From contig DCXL01000002.1 in assembly GCA_002328415.1 (NCBI GenBank), positions 93,963-157,962 on the forward strand: a stretch of DNA of 64,000 bases, written 5' to 3'. This document shows positions 1 to 8,527 of this stretch, one piece after another. The notes beneath the pieces are model-generated. The model was not told the DNA's origin. It did no database searches and saw nothing but the letters and a program-made list of their open reading frames with translations. The translations under genes were made by a program, and so were the position numbers. Position 1 is the first letter of the stretch; the number at the start of each line of letters is the position of its first letter. This stretch comes from Micavibrio sp. UBA2137 (lineage in GTDB: Bacteria > Pseudomonadota > Alphaproteobacteria > Micavibrionales > Micavibrionaceae).

Positions 1-32
1 TCAACCACCTCTCTTAAGGGTGGCAGTTGAGA
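1..32. terminator. Hairpin after the surA-like gene
   Basis: An inverted repeat TCAAC(CACC)...(GGTGG)CAGTTGA lies just downstream of the stop codon of the surA-like gene. No T-tract is visible because the window begins here, so terminator function is unproven. The outer arms (TCAACC...AGTTGAGA) resemble the third copy of the hairpin repeat behind sucD at about 46.62 kb. Confidence 0.35.
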
Positions 33-51
33 GCTGTCAAAATCATGTGCG

Positions 52-1026
52 TTAGACACGCGACTCGATAAAGGCTGTCGATTTAAGATCTTGCAAATAA
101 CCACGCGCTTGCCGTGAGAGACGCTTATTTCCAATGGATTGCATCACTGCTTCACGGTCTGGCAAACCTGCCTGATCAAGAACACGGGTGTTGCGCAGGA
201 GCAAAATATGATAGCCCGTCGCACTGCGCACGGGTGAAGAAATAGAACCTTTGCCCATTTGTTTGAGAGCGTTTTCAATTTCCTTTTCAACTTGAACGCC
301 CTGTACCCAACCCATATCACCGCCTTTTTCGGCTCCTGCGGCTTGTGAAAATTGAACGGCCAATGCGCCAAATTTTTCTGGTGATTGTTGTACCTGCTGA
401 TAAATCTTTTGTGCAGATTGCCTCACACGCGCTTCTTCATCAGGGTTAGCCACGCTCAAGAAAATTTCAGACACAAGATATTGTTGTGCACCAATGGTTT
501 GTTCTAAACGCGCCATTTCCGCATCAATATCAGCGTCAGATATTTGAACGCGCGGGCGCACTTGGGACGCAACAACTTTACCCCATGCGACCTCGGCCTC
601 AATCTGGTCGAAAAGTGTTGAGAGTTTCAATCCACTCTGTTTTATCATGCCTGTAAATTGTTCGGCTGTGATGTTGTTTTGCTGTGCAAGCGTTGCAAGC
701 CCCGCTTGTTTTTCTTCTTCGCTCACAGTAATTCCCAAGCGGTTCGCCTCTTGCATCTTGATTTGTTCATCAATCAGCATATCCAGCACTTGGGGCTCAA
801 AGCGACTGCGGGCCTCTTTATTATCTGGCAAGCCCGATGCACGCAAAATCAGGTCCACGCGGTCATTCACATCGGAAAATGTAATGGCACGATTATTGAC
901 AACCGCGGCTATCCCGTTGCTACGCGCTTGTGCCTCATGCACTGAAACAGCACTCATAGCCAAGATGGCGACTAAAAACGTTGCAATCCAAATTTTAGAA
1001 AATTTCTGTAACATATGTCTCATCAT
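52..1026 (-). CDS. surA: SurA-like periplasmic peptidyl-prolyl isomerase / chaperone
   Basis: Periplasmic folding factor for outer-membrane proteins. The chosen ATG gives about 324 residues: an N-terminal hydrophobic signal segment ending near AQA, then a helical SurA N-terminal domain (VVNNRAITFSDVNDR motif), then a single parvulin (PpiC-type) domain at about 180-270, marked by the FSQAAGAEKGGDMGWV and GYHILLL segments. E. coli SurA has two parvulin domains; single-domain forms are usual in alphaproteobacteria. An open frame extends upstream to 1119, but that would place the signal peptide internally and overlap the preceding SDR gene, so a start near 1026 is preferred (1014 is also possible). 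It lies about 43 bp behind the SDR gene on the same strand, probably as one transcript. The lptD or pdxA neighbours usual for surA would lie outside the window. Confidence 0.85.
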   Translation of the reverse strand: MMRHMLQKFSKIWIATFLVAILAMSAVSVHEAQARSNGIAAVVNNRAITFSDVNDRVDLILRASGLPDNKEARSRFEPQVLDMLIDEQIKMQEANRLGITVSEEEKQAGLATLAQQNNITAEQFTGMIKQSGLKLSTLFDQIEAEVAWGKVVASQVRPRVQISDADIDAEMARLEQTIGAQQYLVSEIFLSVANPDEEARVRQSAQKIYQQVQQSPEKFGALAVQFSQAAGAEKGGDMGWVQGVQVEKEIENALKQMGKGSISSPVRSATGYHILLLRNTRVLDQAGLPDREAVMQSIGNKRLSRQARGYLQDLKSTAFIESRV

Positions 1027-1069
1027 AATGGGTTTTGAAGGTCTGACAAGGCTTTTACAGCAAGTATAT

Positions 1070-2044
1070 TCATGCATTTGCAGAGTGTGCAGAATCGATA
1101 CCGCGCTGTCCTTTTGCAAAGATTTTTAAATATTGTGGGACAATCAAGGCGTGCCCCGTTGGTGTAATGCCCAAATCAGTCAGCGACAATTGCCCTTCCT
1201 GTAAAATATTAGGTGTTTGTAGTGATCGCACCTGATCAACTGTTAAAAGTGGCGCACCTGGCAAAAGCTGCAAGAAAAAGGCCTGTATTTTTGCAAGCCA
1301 GAAAGGCAAGCGCACAAGTGGGCGCCATCTGTTTGTTGCCTCAAATATAATGCCATAAATACGGGCAAAGCCCATCTTTTCAGGACCTGCGAGACTGTAA
1401 ACACGGCCCTGATGCACTTCATCCCCAAACACAACGTTATGAACGGCTTGCGCCACATCATTGACATAGACAGGTTGCATCACAGGTTTATCACCCCCAA
1501 TAAGCGGCAGGAATGGCAAGAAACGCATCATAGCGGCAAAGCGATTGAAAAATTCATCCTCTGCTCCAAAGACAACGGAGGGGCGCAAGATAGTGGCCTT
1601 CTCAAAATGACTCAGCACCTTCTCCTCGCCTTTAAGCTTACTTTTTGCGTATTTTGAGCCCGCGCTGTTCACGCCTAGTGCCGAGATATGAGTAAAACGC
1701 GCAACATTATGTTTGCGGCAGGCCTTGGCAATCGTACTTGGCAAATCCGTATGAATTTTTTTAAAACTGTTTTTGCCCTTCTCGTACAAAATGCCAACGC
1801 AATTCACAACCATGTCACAGCCCTCAATCATATTTTCAATTGAGGCTTGCGAATAATCACACATGACAGGAACAATTTGTCCGACATCACCATAGGGTCT
1901 CAGGAAATAAGCGCTTTGCGGTGTGCGCGTAGCAATCTTGATACGCACGCCTTCACGGGCAAGTTTTTGGACAATATAGCGCCCTAAGAAACCTGTCCCA
2001 CCAAAGATGCATGCGGTTTGTGTTTGTTTATTCATCTGTCTCAT
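1070..2044 (-). CDS. NAD(P)-binding SDR, complex I NDUFA9-like
   Basis: Extended/atypical short-chain dehydrogenase of about 324 residues. A Rossmann dinucleotide-binding motif GGTGFLGRYIV is present near residue 15, followed by VVNCVGILYE and a KSKLKGEEKV segment where the family has its atypical active site. The LRPSVVFGAEDEFFNRFA motif is characteristic of the NDUFA9 / YbjT-like group. Mitochondrial members are accessory complex I subunits; bacterial members have an uncertain role, with quinone biosynthesis or respiratory assembly as candidates. A second ATG at 2035 is an alternative start. It is the first gene of a two-gene minus-strand unit with the surA-like gene and is divergent from the DUF1223 gene. 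A candidate sigma70 promoter lies just upstream. Confidence 0.8.
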   Translation of the reverse strand: MRQMNKQTQTACIFGGTGFLGRYIVQKLAREGVRIKIATRTPQSAYFLRPYGDVGQIVPVMCDYSQASIENMIEGCDMVVNCVGILYEKGKNSFKKIHTDLPSTIAKACRKHNVARFTHISALGVNSAGSKYAKSKLKGEEKVLSHFEKATILRPSVVFGAEDEFFNRFAAMMRFLPFLPLIGGDKPVMQPVYVNDVAQAVHNVVFGDEVHQGRVYSLAGPEKMGFARIYGIIFEATNRWRPLVRLPFWLAKIQAFFLQLLPGAPLLTVDQVRSLQTPNILQEGQLSLTDLGITPTGHALIVPQYLKIFAKGQRGIDSAHSANA

Positions 2045-2055
2045 CTACTTTATTA

Positions 2056-2083
2056 AATATAATCATGTATTAACTTAGAGCAA
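2056..2083 (-). promoter_or_regulatory. Candidate sigma70 promoter for the SDR-surA unit
   Basis: Read on the minus strand, TTGCTC at 2083-2078 and TATATT at 2061-2056 are separated by 16 bp, a good housekeeping promoter shape in the short divergent intergenic space. The call is by eye only. Confidence 0.45.
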
Positions 2084-2099
2084 TTACAGGAAAAAACAT

Positions 2100-2831
2100 A
2101 TGGTGCGCTTTAAAAATTTCAGGCTTCTTTTACTGAGTTTCGTATTTTATGCCTTAAATCCATTCAATATAGCGCAGGCCCAAGAGGCACATCCCGTTAT
2201 TGTCGAACTCTATACGTCTCAAAGTTGTTCTTCCTGCCCTCCTGCTGATAAAATTTTCGGCGCGCTTACTCAAAACCCCAATGTCATTGGTGTTAGTTGC
2301 CATGTTGATTACTGGAATCATTTGCATTGGAAAGACACACTTTCCTTGAAAGCATGCACAGACAGGCAAAGGCAACGCGCCCGTTACATTGAACAGGGGC
2401 GCACCTATACCCCTAATCTGGTTATCAATGGCCGCGAGAGTATGGTCGGATCAAAATCTGCAAAAATTATGAGTGCTATAAATACATCTACGGCACAGAA
2501 TGCTTTTTTCAAATTTCCACTTGCATATAATAAAGAAACCGAAACGCTTCGTATAGATTATCCAGAGATACAAAATTCAAAAAGATATTCTGTTACCTAT
2601 TTTGCCATTACAGATTCCTATCATCAAGAGATCCCCTCAGGTGAAAATCGCGGGCGCAGCATCACCTATCACAATGTTGCGCGCGATGTTGTTGTATTGC
2701 CAACCTGGAACGGCACTGCAAAAACTGAAAGCACTGTGCGTGCTTTGCCAGAGGGCACAGATTCACTTCTCTTGCTTGCCAACGATGTGGAAACGGGTGC
2801 TATAGCAGGCTACGGATATCTACGCCTGTAA
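2100..2831 (+). CDS. DUF1223 secreted thioredoxin-fold protein
   Basis: 243 residues with an N-terminal signal peptide (hydrophobic core 8-22, AQA at 25-27). The mature protein begins with the DUF1223 hallmark ELYTSQSCSSCPPADK, in which C43 and C46 form a CxxC at the start of a thioredoxin-like fold. Further DUF1223 features are HVDYWNHLHWKD and a YTPNLVINGRE segment. Function is unknown; a periplasmic redox role is inferred from the CxxC. The start is supported by AGGAAAA just upstream. Its 3' end overlaps the convergent Nudix gene by about 32 bp. Confidence 0.85.
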   Translation: MVRFKNFRLLLLSFVFYALNPFNIAQAQEAHPVIVELYTSQSCSSCPPADKIFGALTQNPNVIGVSCHVDYWNHLHWKDTLSLKACTDRQRQRARYIEQGRTYTPNLVINGRESMVGSKSAKIMSAINTSTAQNAFFKFPLAYNKETETLRIDYPEIQNSKRYSVTYFAITDSYHQEIPSGENRGRSITYHNVARDVVVLPTWNGTAKTESTVRALPEGTDSLLLLANDVETGAIAGYGYLRL

Positions 2832-3345
2832 GCTTTTCGTGAATTTCAGGATATTCCTGTTTAAGCCTATCAAAATCCACCCATTGAAAGTCCTGTGCCT
2901 CGTTCATATCAATGGCAATATCTGGCTTTGTGTCATAAAGCATGAGATAACGAAAATCGAAATGGTTATGAACGCCCTCCCCCTTATCAGCACGCGCTGG
3001 AATTTCATGGACATCAATGTCAACCAAAATGGCAGATTTGGGATCTTGGGTAATTCCTGACTCTTCCTTCATCTCGCGCAGGGCCGCATCAAAGGGTAGC
3101 TCGCCAGCATCTATATGACCACCTGGTGCAAACCAGCGCTTAAGCGCGCGGTGTTCCAACATCAAAAACATGTTTGTACTGAGATCACAGACAAGAGCCG
3201 TTCCTGTTAAATGCCCCGTCATTGTTTTTCTGTCCCAGACATCATGCCCATCTATCAGCGAATCAATTATGTCCTTTACGCGGGGCACATCATTTGGGTT
3301 GTCACTGAGATACGTGTTTAAAATTTCAAGAACATGCTCTTTCAT
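2800..3345 (-). CDS. Nudix hydrolase
   Basis: 181 residues. A complete Nudix box is visible at about 76-98: GHIDAGE, then REMKEESGI, matching Gx5Ex7REUxEExGU, so the Mg-binding helix is intact and nucleoside-diphosphate-X pyrophosphatase activity is expected. The substrate cannot be read from the sequence. The first 40 residues are a helical extension before the Nudix fold. The start codon shares one base with the uvrD stop (TAATG), implying translational coupling. The 3' end overlaps the convergent DUF1223 gene. Confidence 0.88.
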   Translation of the reverse strand: MKEHVLEILNTYLSDNPNDVPRVKDIIDSLIDGHDVWDRKTMTGHLTGTALVCDLSTNMFLMLEHRALKRWFAPGGHIDAGELPFDAALREMKEESGITQDPKSAILVDIDVHEIPARADKGEGVHNHFDFRYLMLYDTKPDIAIDMNEAQDFQWVDFDRLKQEYPEIHEKLTGVDIRSLL

Positions 3346-5588
3346 TATTCAACCTTGTCAATGAAGCTTGAAAGCACGCGTTTTGCGCCGCCCTTAAATT
3401 CAATATCCAGTTTATTCCCTGAAACATGAATAACACGCCCCTCACCAAAGCTATCATGACGAACAATGTCACCTGCACTAAAGGCGGGTTCGCGTGCGGT
3501 TGGTGCTTGTGATGTACCACCTGACGACGTCCCGAATAAGCGTTGATTGGGCCTGAAACGATCACGCCCCTGTGCAGCGTTCCAGCCACTACTATCCCAA
3601 TGATTTGAGCGCGCCCCGCCCCCATAAAGACCTGGTTCTGTTTCAATCTCAACAGCTGTTTCTGGTAATTCCTCGACAAAGCGTGAAGGAATGCCATTCA
3701 CCCATTTCCCGTACATACGGCGATTGGCGACATGAGAGATAATTGAACGTTTGCGCGCGCGTGTAATCCCGACATAGGCCAAACGGCGTTCTTCCTCTAG
3801 GCCAACATTTCCGTTTTCATCCAAACTGCGCTGTGACGGAAAGACGCCGTCCTCCCACCCGGGCAAAAACACAACATCAAATTCCAGACCCTTTGCACCG
3901 TGCAATGTCATAAGTGTGACTTGATCGGTGTTATTGTCGCCTTCCTGATTTTCAAGGACGAGGGCAATATGCTCTAAAAACGCCTCCATATTCTCAAATT
4001 CCTGCATCGCAGAAACAAGTTCTTTCAAATTCTCCAAGCGGCCTTCGGCATCAGGAGACTTATCTGCCTGCCACATCGCCGTGTACCCGCTTTCATCCAG
4101 AATGACCGCGGCCAGTTCCGCATGGTGCATCTGTGTCAACATTGACCGCCAGTTTTCGAAATTGCGCACAAGTGCAGAGAGCGTTGTGCGTATTTTTGCG
4201 CCAAATTCTTCCGTTTGCGACAGGTCGACCATTGATTGATAGAACGAGATATTAGCCGCACGCGCATGGGCATAAAGCTTTTGGATTGTGGCATCGCCAA
4301 TGCCACGCTTGGGCGTGTTTATAATCCGCTCTAAAGCCAAATCATCGGCAGGTTGCGCTGTTACACGCAAATAAGCCAGCGCGTCACGAATTTCCTTACG
4401 CTCGTAAAATCGTGGACCGCCAATAACGCGATAGGGAACACCTAGCTGAATAAAACGTTCTTCAAATTCACGCATCTGAAAGCCAGCACGTACCAAAACA
4501 GCAATCTGATTAAGCGGAACACCCTTGCGTTGGAAGCTTTCAATTTCTTCACCGACAAAGCGTGCCTCGGCCTCGCCATCCCAAAGCCCGCGCACATTGA
4601 CCTTATCCCCTTTATCAGAGGCAGACCACAATGTTTTTCCCAAACGCCCCTCATTATTGGCAATAACAGCTGACGCGGCCTCAAGAATATGACCTGTGGA
4701 GCGATAATTTTGCTCAAGGCGCACGACTTTTGCGTCCTTAAAATCACGTTCAAAGCGCAAGATGTTACCGACCTCTGCACCGCGCCAGCCATAGATAGAC
4801 TGGTCATCATCCCCGACACAACAAATGTTACCTGTGCCTTGGGCCAAGAGACGCAACCACAAATATTGCGCCACGTTTGTATCCTGATATTCATCAACCA
4901 GTATATATTTAAAGCGGCGATGGTAATCAGCCAGAATGTCGGCACATTCGGGTTTTTTGAAAATTGTAATCATATGCAGGAGCAAATCAGCAAAGTCGCA
5001 CGCATTGAGGACCTGCATGCGTTCCTGATAAGCCGTATAAATCTTAATCATACGACCATTGGCATAATCACCCGCATCTGCCTGCGAAATATCCGAAGGC
5101 ACTTTACCACGGTCTTTCCAGCGACTGATAATGGCAGCCACATTTTTTGGTGGCCATTTTTTGGTGTCGATATTTTCGACCTCCATCAGTTGTTTGACAA
5201 GGCGTACCTGATCATCGGCATCTAAAATTGTAAAATTAGAGGTTAGCCCCACATGTTCGGCATGGCGACGCAACATGCGCGCAGCCAAGGCATGGAAAGT
5301 GCCAAGCCACCAGCCCTCAACCTGTTGACCGATTTGATTGGCCACACGGTTGCGCATTTCTTGTGCGGCCTTATTGGTGAATGTTACGGCCAGAATTTGC
5401 GAGGGGTAAGCTTTTCCAGTATTGAGCAAATGGACAAGACGCGTTGTCAAAACGCGGGTTTTACCTGTGCCAGCGCCCGCCAAAACAAGTAGAGGCCCTT
5501 CTAGTGTTTCAACGGCCTCGCGCTGAGGCGTATTTAAAGCATCTAAATAAGGAGAGTTGTTATGTGTTTCTTCTGAAGCATGTGACAT
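3345..5588 (-). CDS. uvrD: ATP-dependent DNA helicase UvrD/PcrA
   Basis: 747-residue SF1A 3'-5' helicase of DNA repair and replication-fork maintenance. Motif I GAGTGKT lies at 38-44. TFTNKAAQEMR (Ia), VDEYQDTN (II), GDDDQSIYGWRGA (III), LEQNYRST (IV), LMTLHGAKGLEFDVVF (V) and EERRLAYVGITRAR (VI) follow in order. The C-terminal 45 residues (VRHDSFGEGRVI...) form the small Tudor-like module that in PcrA/UvrD contacts RNA polymerase. Length and motif set are typical. It is followed by the coupled Nudix gene and preceded, 51 bp away, by an anchored protein gene, so a four-gene minus-strand operon starting with the GGDEF gene is plausible. Confidence 0.95.
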   Translation of the reverse strand: MSHASEETHNNSPYLDALNTPQREAVETLEGPLLVLAGAGTGKTRVLTTRLVHLLNTGKAYPSQILAVTFTNKAAQEMRNRVANQIGQQVEGWWLGTFHALAARMLRRHAEHVGLTSNFTILDADDQVRLVKQLMEVENIDTKKWPPKNVAAIISRWKDRGKVPSDISQADAGDYANGRMIKIYTAYQERMQVLNACDFADLLLHMITIFKKPECADILADYHRRFKYILVDEYQDTNVAQYLWLRLLAQGTGNICCVGDDDQSIYGWRGAEVGNILRFERDFKDAKVVRLEQNYRSTGHILEAASAVIANNEGRLGKTLWSASDKGDKVNVRGLWDGEAEARFVGEEIESFQRKGVPLNQIAVLVRAGFQMREFEERFIQLGVPYRVIGGPRFYERKEIRDALAYLRVTAQPADDLALERIINTPKRGIGDATIQKLYAHARAANISFYQSMVDLSQTEEFGAKIRTTLSALVRNFENWRSMLTQMHHAELAAVILDESGYTAMWQADKSPDAEGRLENLKELVSAMQEFENMEAFLEHIALVLENQEGDNNTDQVTLMTLHGAKGLEFDVVFLPGWEDGVFPSQRSLDENGNVGLEEERRLAYVGITRARKRSIISHVANRRMYGKWVNGIPSRFVEELPETAVEIETEPGLYGGGARSNHWDSSGWNAAQGRDRFRPNQRLFGTSSGGTSQAPTAREPAFSAGDIVRHDSFGEGRVIHVSGNKLDIEFKGGAKRVLSSFIDKVE

Positions 5589-5639
5589 GTCACATAGATA
5601 GGACGAAGCCCGTAAAAACGCAAGCCTTGTTCAGCCCTA

Positions 5640-6512
5640 TTAACGGGCAAAAAGGACGTTAAAACAATTTCCACTCATAGATAATGCACCTCCGCCGACA
5701 GGGTCGCGAATAAGGTTGTCACTAATGACAAGGGCTTCTTTATTTATTTGGGGCCCCATAATGACAAAGTGACGATACTGATATGTCCAAGGAAGGGGAT
5801 AGTCTGTGGCCAAGGCACGCCCGCGCATGCTCGCATCCTGACAATCCATTTCAATTTTCGTTTCCCCATCTAGCTTCTCAACAAAGATAAGCGTTATACC
5901 TGGTCCTGCGCGCACTGTATTATCTCCTGTACCGATATCAATGAGTGCCGCGCCACCACCAGTAGCAACCACATCATTTCCAGGACCAGTTGCAAATATT
6001 CTTGCAGCATCCGAGTTGTTTAAAGGACATACAAATCGGTCACTTTCAGTTGATCCAATCATCACTGTGCTTGAAGGGCCGCAAGTCGCCTGTATCGCCG
6101 AATTAGGGTCAACTTGTGTTTTTGATGAGGACGCAAATTCCAAAAGCTCAGGCGAAACTGGCTGCCCATTCTCAACCGTGATCGGATAATAGACTGGCAA
6201 GGCGCCTTTTTTGATCATTTGCAAAAAAGTGTTGCGCATGAATTGTGCCTGAACAGGAGCTTCTGCCCATTGGTCTTCATATGTTTGAATACCTTGGATA
6301 ATTAAAGAAGCGGCTTGTTCTCGTCGTGCTTGAACCTCAGGGCTGGATAAAAGAGCATCACTTTTTTCTTTTTCAGGATCAACAACAACAGCTTCTTCCT
6401 GTACGGCTAAAGGCTGAATGGGATCAGGTGAAAAGGTCAACGTCGCATAACCAATATACAGCGCACCCATAACAAGAATTGCAATTGTCAAAATAATAAG
6501 TTGTTTCATCAT
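5640..6512 (-). CDS. Membrane-anchored protein with Gly/Asp-rich beta-repeat-like segment
   Basis: 290 residues, not assigned to a family. Residues 3-25 form an uncleaved-looking N-terminal membrane anchor. An acidic/Ala linker follows, then a helical region around 55-110. From about 135 to 205 there are strand-turn repeats: SSTVMIGSTESD, ARIFATGPGNDVVATGGG, ALIDIGTGDNTVRAGPG and ITLIFVEK. Their GxGxD-like spacing recalls haemolysin-type beta-roll repeats, but they are too degenerate to call RTX. Four Cys residues in the mature part could form disulphides. It lies 22 bp downstream of the diguanylate cyclase gene, so it is co-transcribed and presumably periplasmic. No function is assigned. Confidence 0.6.
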   Translation of the reverse strand: MMKQLIILTIAILVMGALYIGYATLTFSPDPIQPLAVQEEAVVVDPEKEKSDALLSSPEVQARREQAASLIIQGIQTYEDQWAEAPVQAQFMRNTFLQMIKKGALPVYYPITVENGQPVSPELLEFASSSKTQVDPNSAIQATCGPSSTVMIGSTESDRFVCPLNNSDAARIFATGPGNDVVATGGGAALIDIGTGDNTVRAGPGITLIFVEKLDGETKIEMDCQDASMRGRALATDYPLPWTYQYRHFVIMGPQINKEALVISDNLIRDPVGGGALSMSGNCFNVLFAR

Positions 6513-6534
6513 GAGTTTCTGTCAGTTCTATATA

Positions 6535-7566
6535 TTAGCGCCCGTAAGAGGAGGCCACCTGATTACGTCCATTGTTTTTAGCTGCATAAAGAGCCTCATC
6601 GGCGCGTCGAATGATATTTTCCATTGATTCACCTTTATCATGTTCGGCCACACCTACAGAAAGTGTGATTTGTGCAAGGACTTTGCCTGTTGATTTGTTA
6701 ACAATATCCTTCATCGCAACCGTTTTTCGCAAATTATTACCAACGGCTACGCCTGCGTTCAAAAGTGTATCAGGCAAAATAATGGCAAATTCTTCACCAC
6801 CATAACGACATACAAAATCGGCACCACGAATACCTTCTTTAAGTGTTTGTGCGACAAGACGAAGCACCTGATCACCGACCTGATGTCCAAAATTGTCATT
6901 AAAATCTTTGAAATTATCAATATCTATCATCAGAAAAGAAAATGGCTTGTTGCGTGTATTGCTTTCCTCAATATAGCGCTCAAATGCATCATCAAGCGCT
7001 TTACGGTTAGACACATTGGTTAAACTATCGGTCAGCGCCTCTTTGCGAACATTCTCCAAATCCTTTTGCAAAATATTCATGACTTGTGTTGAACGGTCCA
7101 ACTCATGTTCCAAATCAGCATTACGCTCTAGAATTTTTTGCGTCTCAGTCATCATTTGCGCAACCATGTCCTGAATTTTCGTGGCATTCTTTTCCGAGCC
7201 AATATTTTTTGAAATCTTTGTCAAAGAGCCACCATATTCACTCATGGAATTTTTGGCATCTTTTACCTTTTTCGTAATATCTTTTACTGTATCAAAAACC
7301 TTGGAGCCTGCTTCTTTCAAGGCCTCTTCGTGGTCAGATTTATTCAAGAATTTTTGGTGAATAGCATCACAGTCATCTTGAGTAAGCTTTTTATTTTTCT
7401 CAGCTTTCAGGTCAATAGCATGGACAAGATTGGCGTCTAAGGCTTCAAAATAGGCATAAAACAATTCATAGTTGCGCGGGAACGGCTCAAGCTTTTCTTG
7501 CCCGATACGTTTAAGCGCAAGAGTAGAAAGCTCCTCTGCTGATTGTTTGATTTTTGACTTTACCAT
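6535..7566 (-). CDS. GGDEF diguanylate cyclase
   Basis: About 343 residues from the preferred ATG. The open frame continues to a TTG at 7623 whose AGGAA directly abuts the codon, so that start is unlikely. The N-terminal 120 residues are a helical domain without an obvious membrane segment. A coiled coil lies at about 120-175. The C-terminal GGDEF domain has an intact GGEEF active site (about 256-260) and an RGAD inhibitory I-site five residues upstream, so c-di-GMP synthesis with product inhibition is expected. The input signal is unknown. It leads the unit that continues into the anchored protein and probably uvrD. Confidence 0.9.
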   Translation of the reverse strand: MVKSKIKQSAEELSTLALKRIGQEKLEPFPRNYELFYAYFEALDANLVHAIDLKAEKNKKLTQDDCDAIHQKFLNKSDHEEALKEAGSKVFDTVKDITKKVKDAKNSMSEYGGSLTKISKNIGSEKNATKIQDMVAQMMTETQKILERNADLEHELDRSTQVMNILQKDLENVRKEALTDSLTNVSNRKALDDAFERYIEESNTRNKPFSFLMIDIDNFKDFNDNFGHQVGDQVLRLVAQTLKEGIRGADFVCRYGGEEFAIILPDTLLNAGVAVGNNLRKTVAMKDIVNKSTGKVLAQITLSVGVAEHDKGESMENIIRRADEALYAAKNNGRNQVASSYGR

Positions 7567-7681
7567 CTTGTTTGAAATATAAGCGAAATGATAATCGCTT
7601 GCTTGTCCGCCTATAAGTTGCAATTCCTAATACAAAATAACATAGTGCCTTATTTTGCAAAGTGTAATCTTTTTCAATTTA

Positions 7682-7709
7682 TTGCCAGCACTGTAAAAAT
7701 CATTATAGT
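7682..7709 (+). promoter_or_regulatory. Candidate sigma70 promoter for psd-pssA
   Basis: TTGCCA at 7682-7687 and TATAGT at 7704-7709, 16 bp apart, about 45 bp upstream of the psd start. The call is by eye. Confidence 0.45.
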
Positions 7710-7752
7710 GTGACAAAAAAACATAGCTATTAGGATACAGGAAGACTGTTAA

Positions 7753-8526
7753 ATGACAAGTAGAGACACTGATAAACTTAACACCGAGGCAAGCGCAGAT
7801 AATATACTTGTTGGGCTTGTTAAAACCACATGGAAAACACTATCTTTTCCAGTGCACCCCGCAGGTTGGCCTTTTATAGCAGGCTTCGCAGTCGTCACAA
7901 TTTTACTCGCGCTTTTATCCAACTTTTTAGGGCTTGTTGGTTTGCTTTTAACCGTGTGGTGTCTCTATTTCTTCCGTAACCCCGTGCGCGCTGTTCCTCA
8001 AGGTAAGGGTCTAATTGTCTCACCTGCAGATGGACGCGTTATTTTAATCCGTGAAAACATCGCCCTCCCTGCCGAAATCGAAGAAGATGTGCCAAGCAAG
8101 GCTGAATGGACATGTGTGTCCATTTTCTTAAGCGTTTTTAATGTGCATGTGAACCGTGTGCCATTGGCAGGAAAGGTCAAGCAAGTCATTTACCATCCTG
8201 GTCAGTTTTTGAACGCCTCTTTGGATAAGGCCAGTGAGAAAAATGAACGCAGCACGACTTATATTGAAACAGAGGATAATAAACATTATGCCTTCGTTCA
8301 AATTGCAGGTTTGGTTGCACGTCGCATTCTGAATGATTTAAAAGAAGGCGAAAAGGTCGCAACAGGGCAACATATGGGTATTATCCGCTTTGGGAGCCGC
8401 TTGGACGTATATCTGCCTAAGGGCGTATCCCCACAAGTAGCCATTGGTCAAACAGCCATTGCTGGTGAAACAGTGATCGCTGACATGACCTCAAAGTCAA
8501 AATCTACAGAGGCAATTAGCATTTAA
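7753..8526 (+). CDS. psd: Phosphatidylserine decarboxylase (short, PSD-A type)
   Basis: Decarboxylates phosphatidylserine to phosphatidylethanolamine at the inner membrane. 257 residues, the short proenzyme class. A hydrophobic hairpin at about 40-75 is the membrane anchor. PADGRV and FLSVFNVHVNRVP follow, and the self-cleavage motif appears as RFGSRLD with Gly214-Ser215. Cleavage there leaves the pyruvoyl group on the small C-terminal alpha chain. The motif is FGS rather than the LGST of E. coli, as expected for this class. One base separates its stop from the pssA start, the usual alphaproteobacterial psd-pssA pair. Confidence 0.93.
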   Translation: MTSRDTDKLNTEASADNILVGLVKTTWKTLSFPVHPAGWPFIAGFAVVTILLALLSNFLGLVGLLLTVWCLYFFRNPVRAVPQGKGLIVSPADGRVILIRENIALPAEIEEDVPSKAEWTCVSIFLSVFNVHVNRVPLAGKVKQVIYHPGQFLNASLDKASEKNERSTTYIETEDNKHYAFVQIAGLVARRILNDLKEGEKVATGQHMGIIRFGSRLDVYLPKGVSPQVAIGQTAIAGETVIADMTSKSKSTEAISI

Positions 8527-8527
8527 T

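Noticed and set aside
647..1129. Plus-strand ORF of 160 codons opposite the surA-like gene
   Set aside because: It lies fully antisense to a clear SurA domain and has no RBS or family features; it is a shadow frame.
4689..5225. Plus-strand ORF of 178 codons inside uvrD
   Set aside because: Antisense to conserved helicase motifs, with no recognisable domain.
5640..6512. RTX toxin or T1SS substrate
   Set aside because: Repeats are too few and degenerate, and the protein has an N-terminal membrane anchor.
6535..7623. Longer GGDEF start at the TTG at 7623
   Set aside because: AGGAA abuts the start codon and the extra 19 residues look like translated leader; the ATG at 7566 is preferred.
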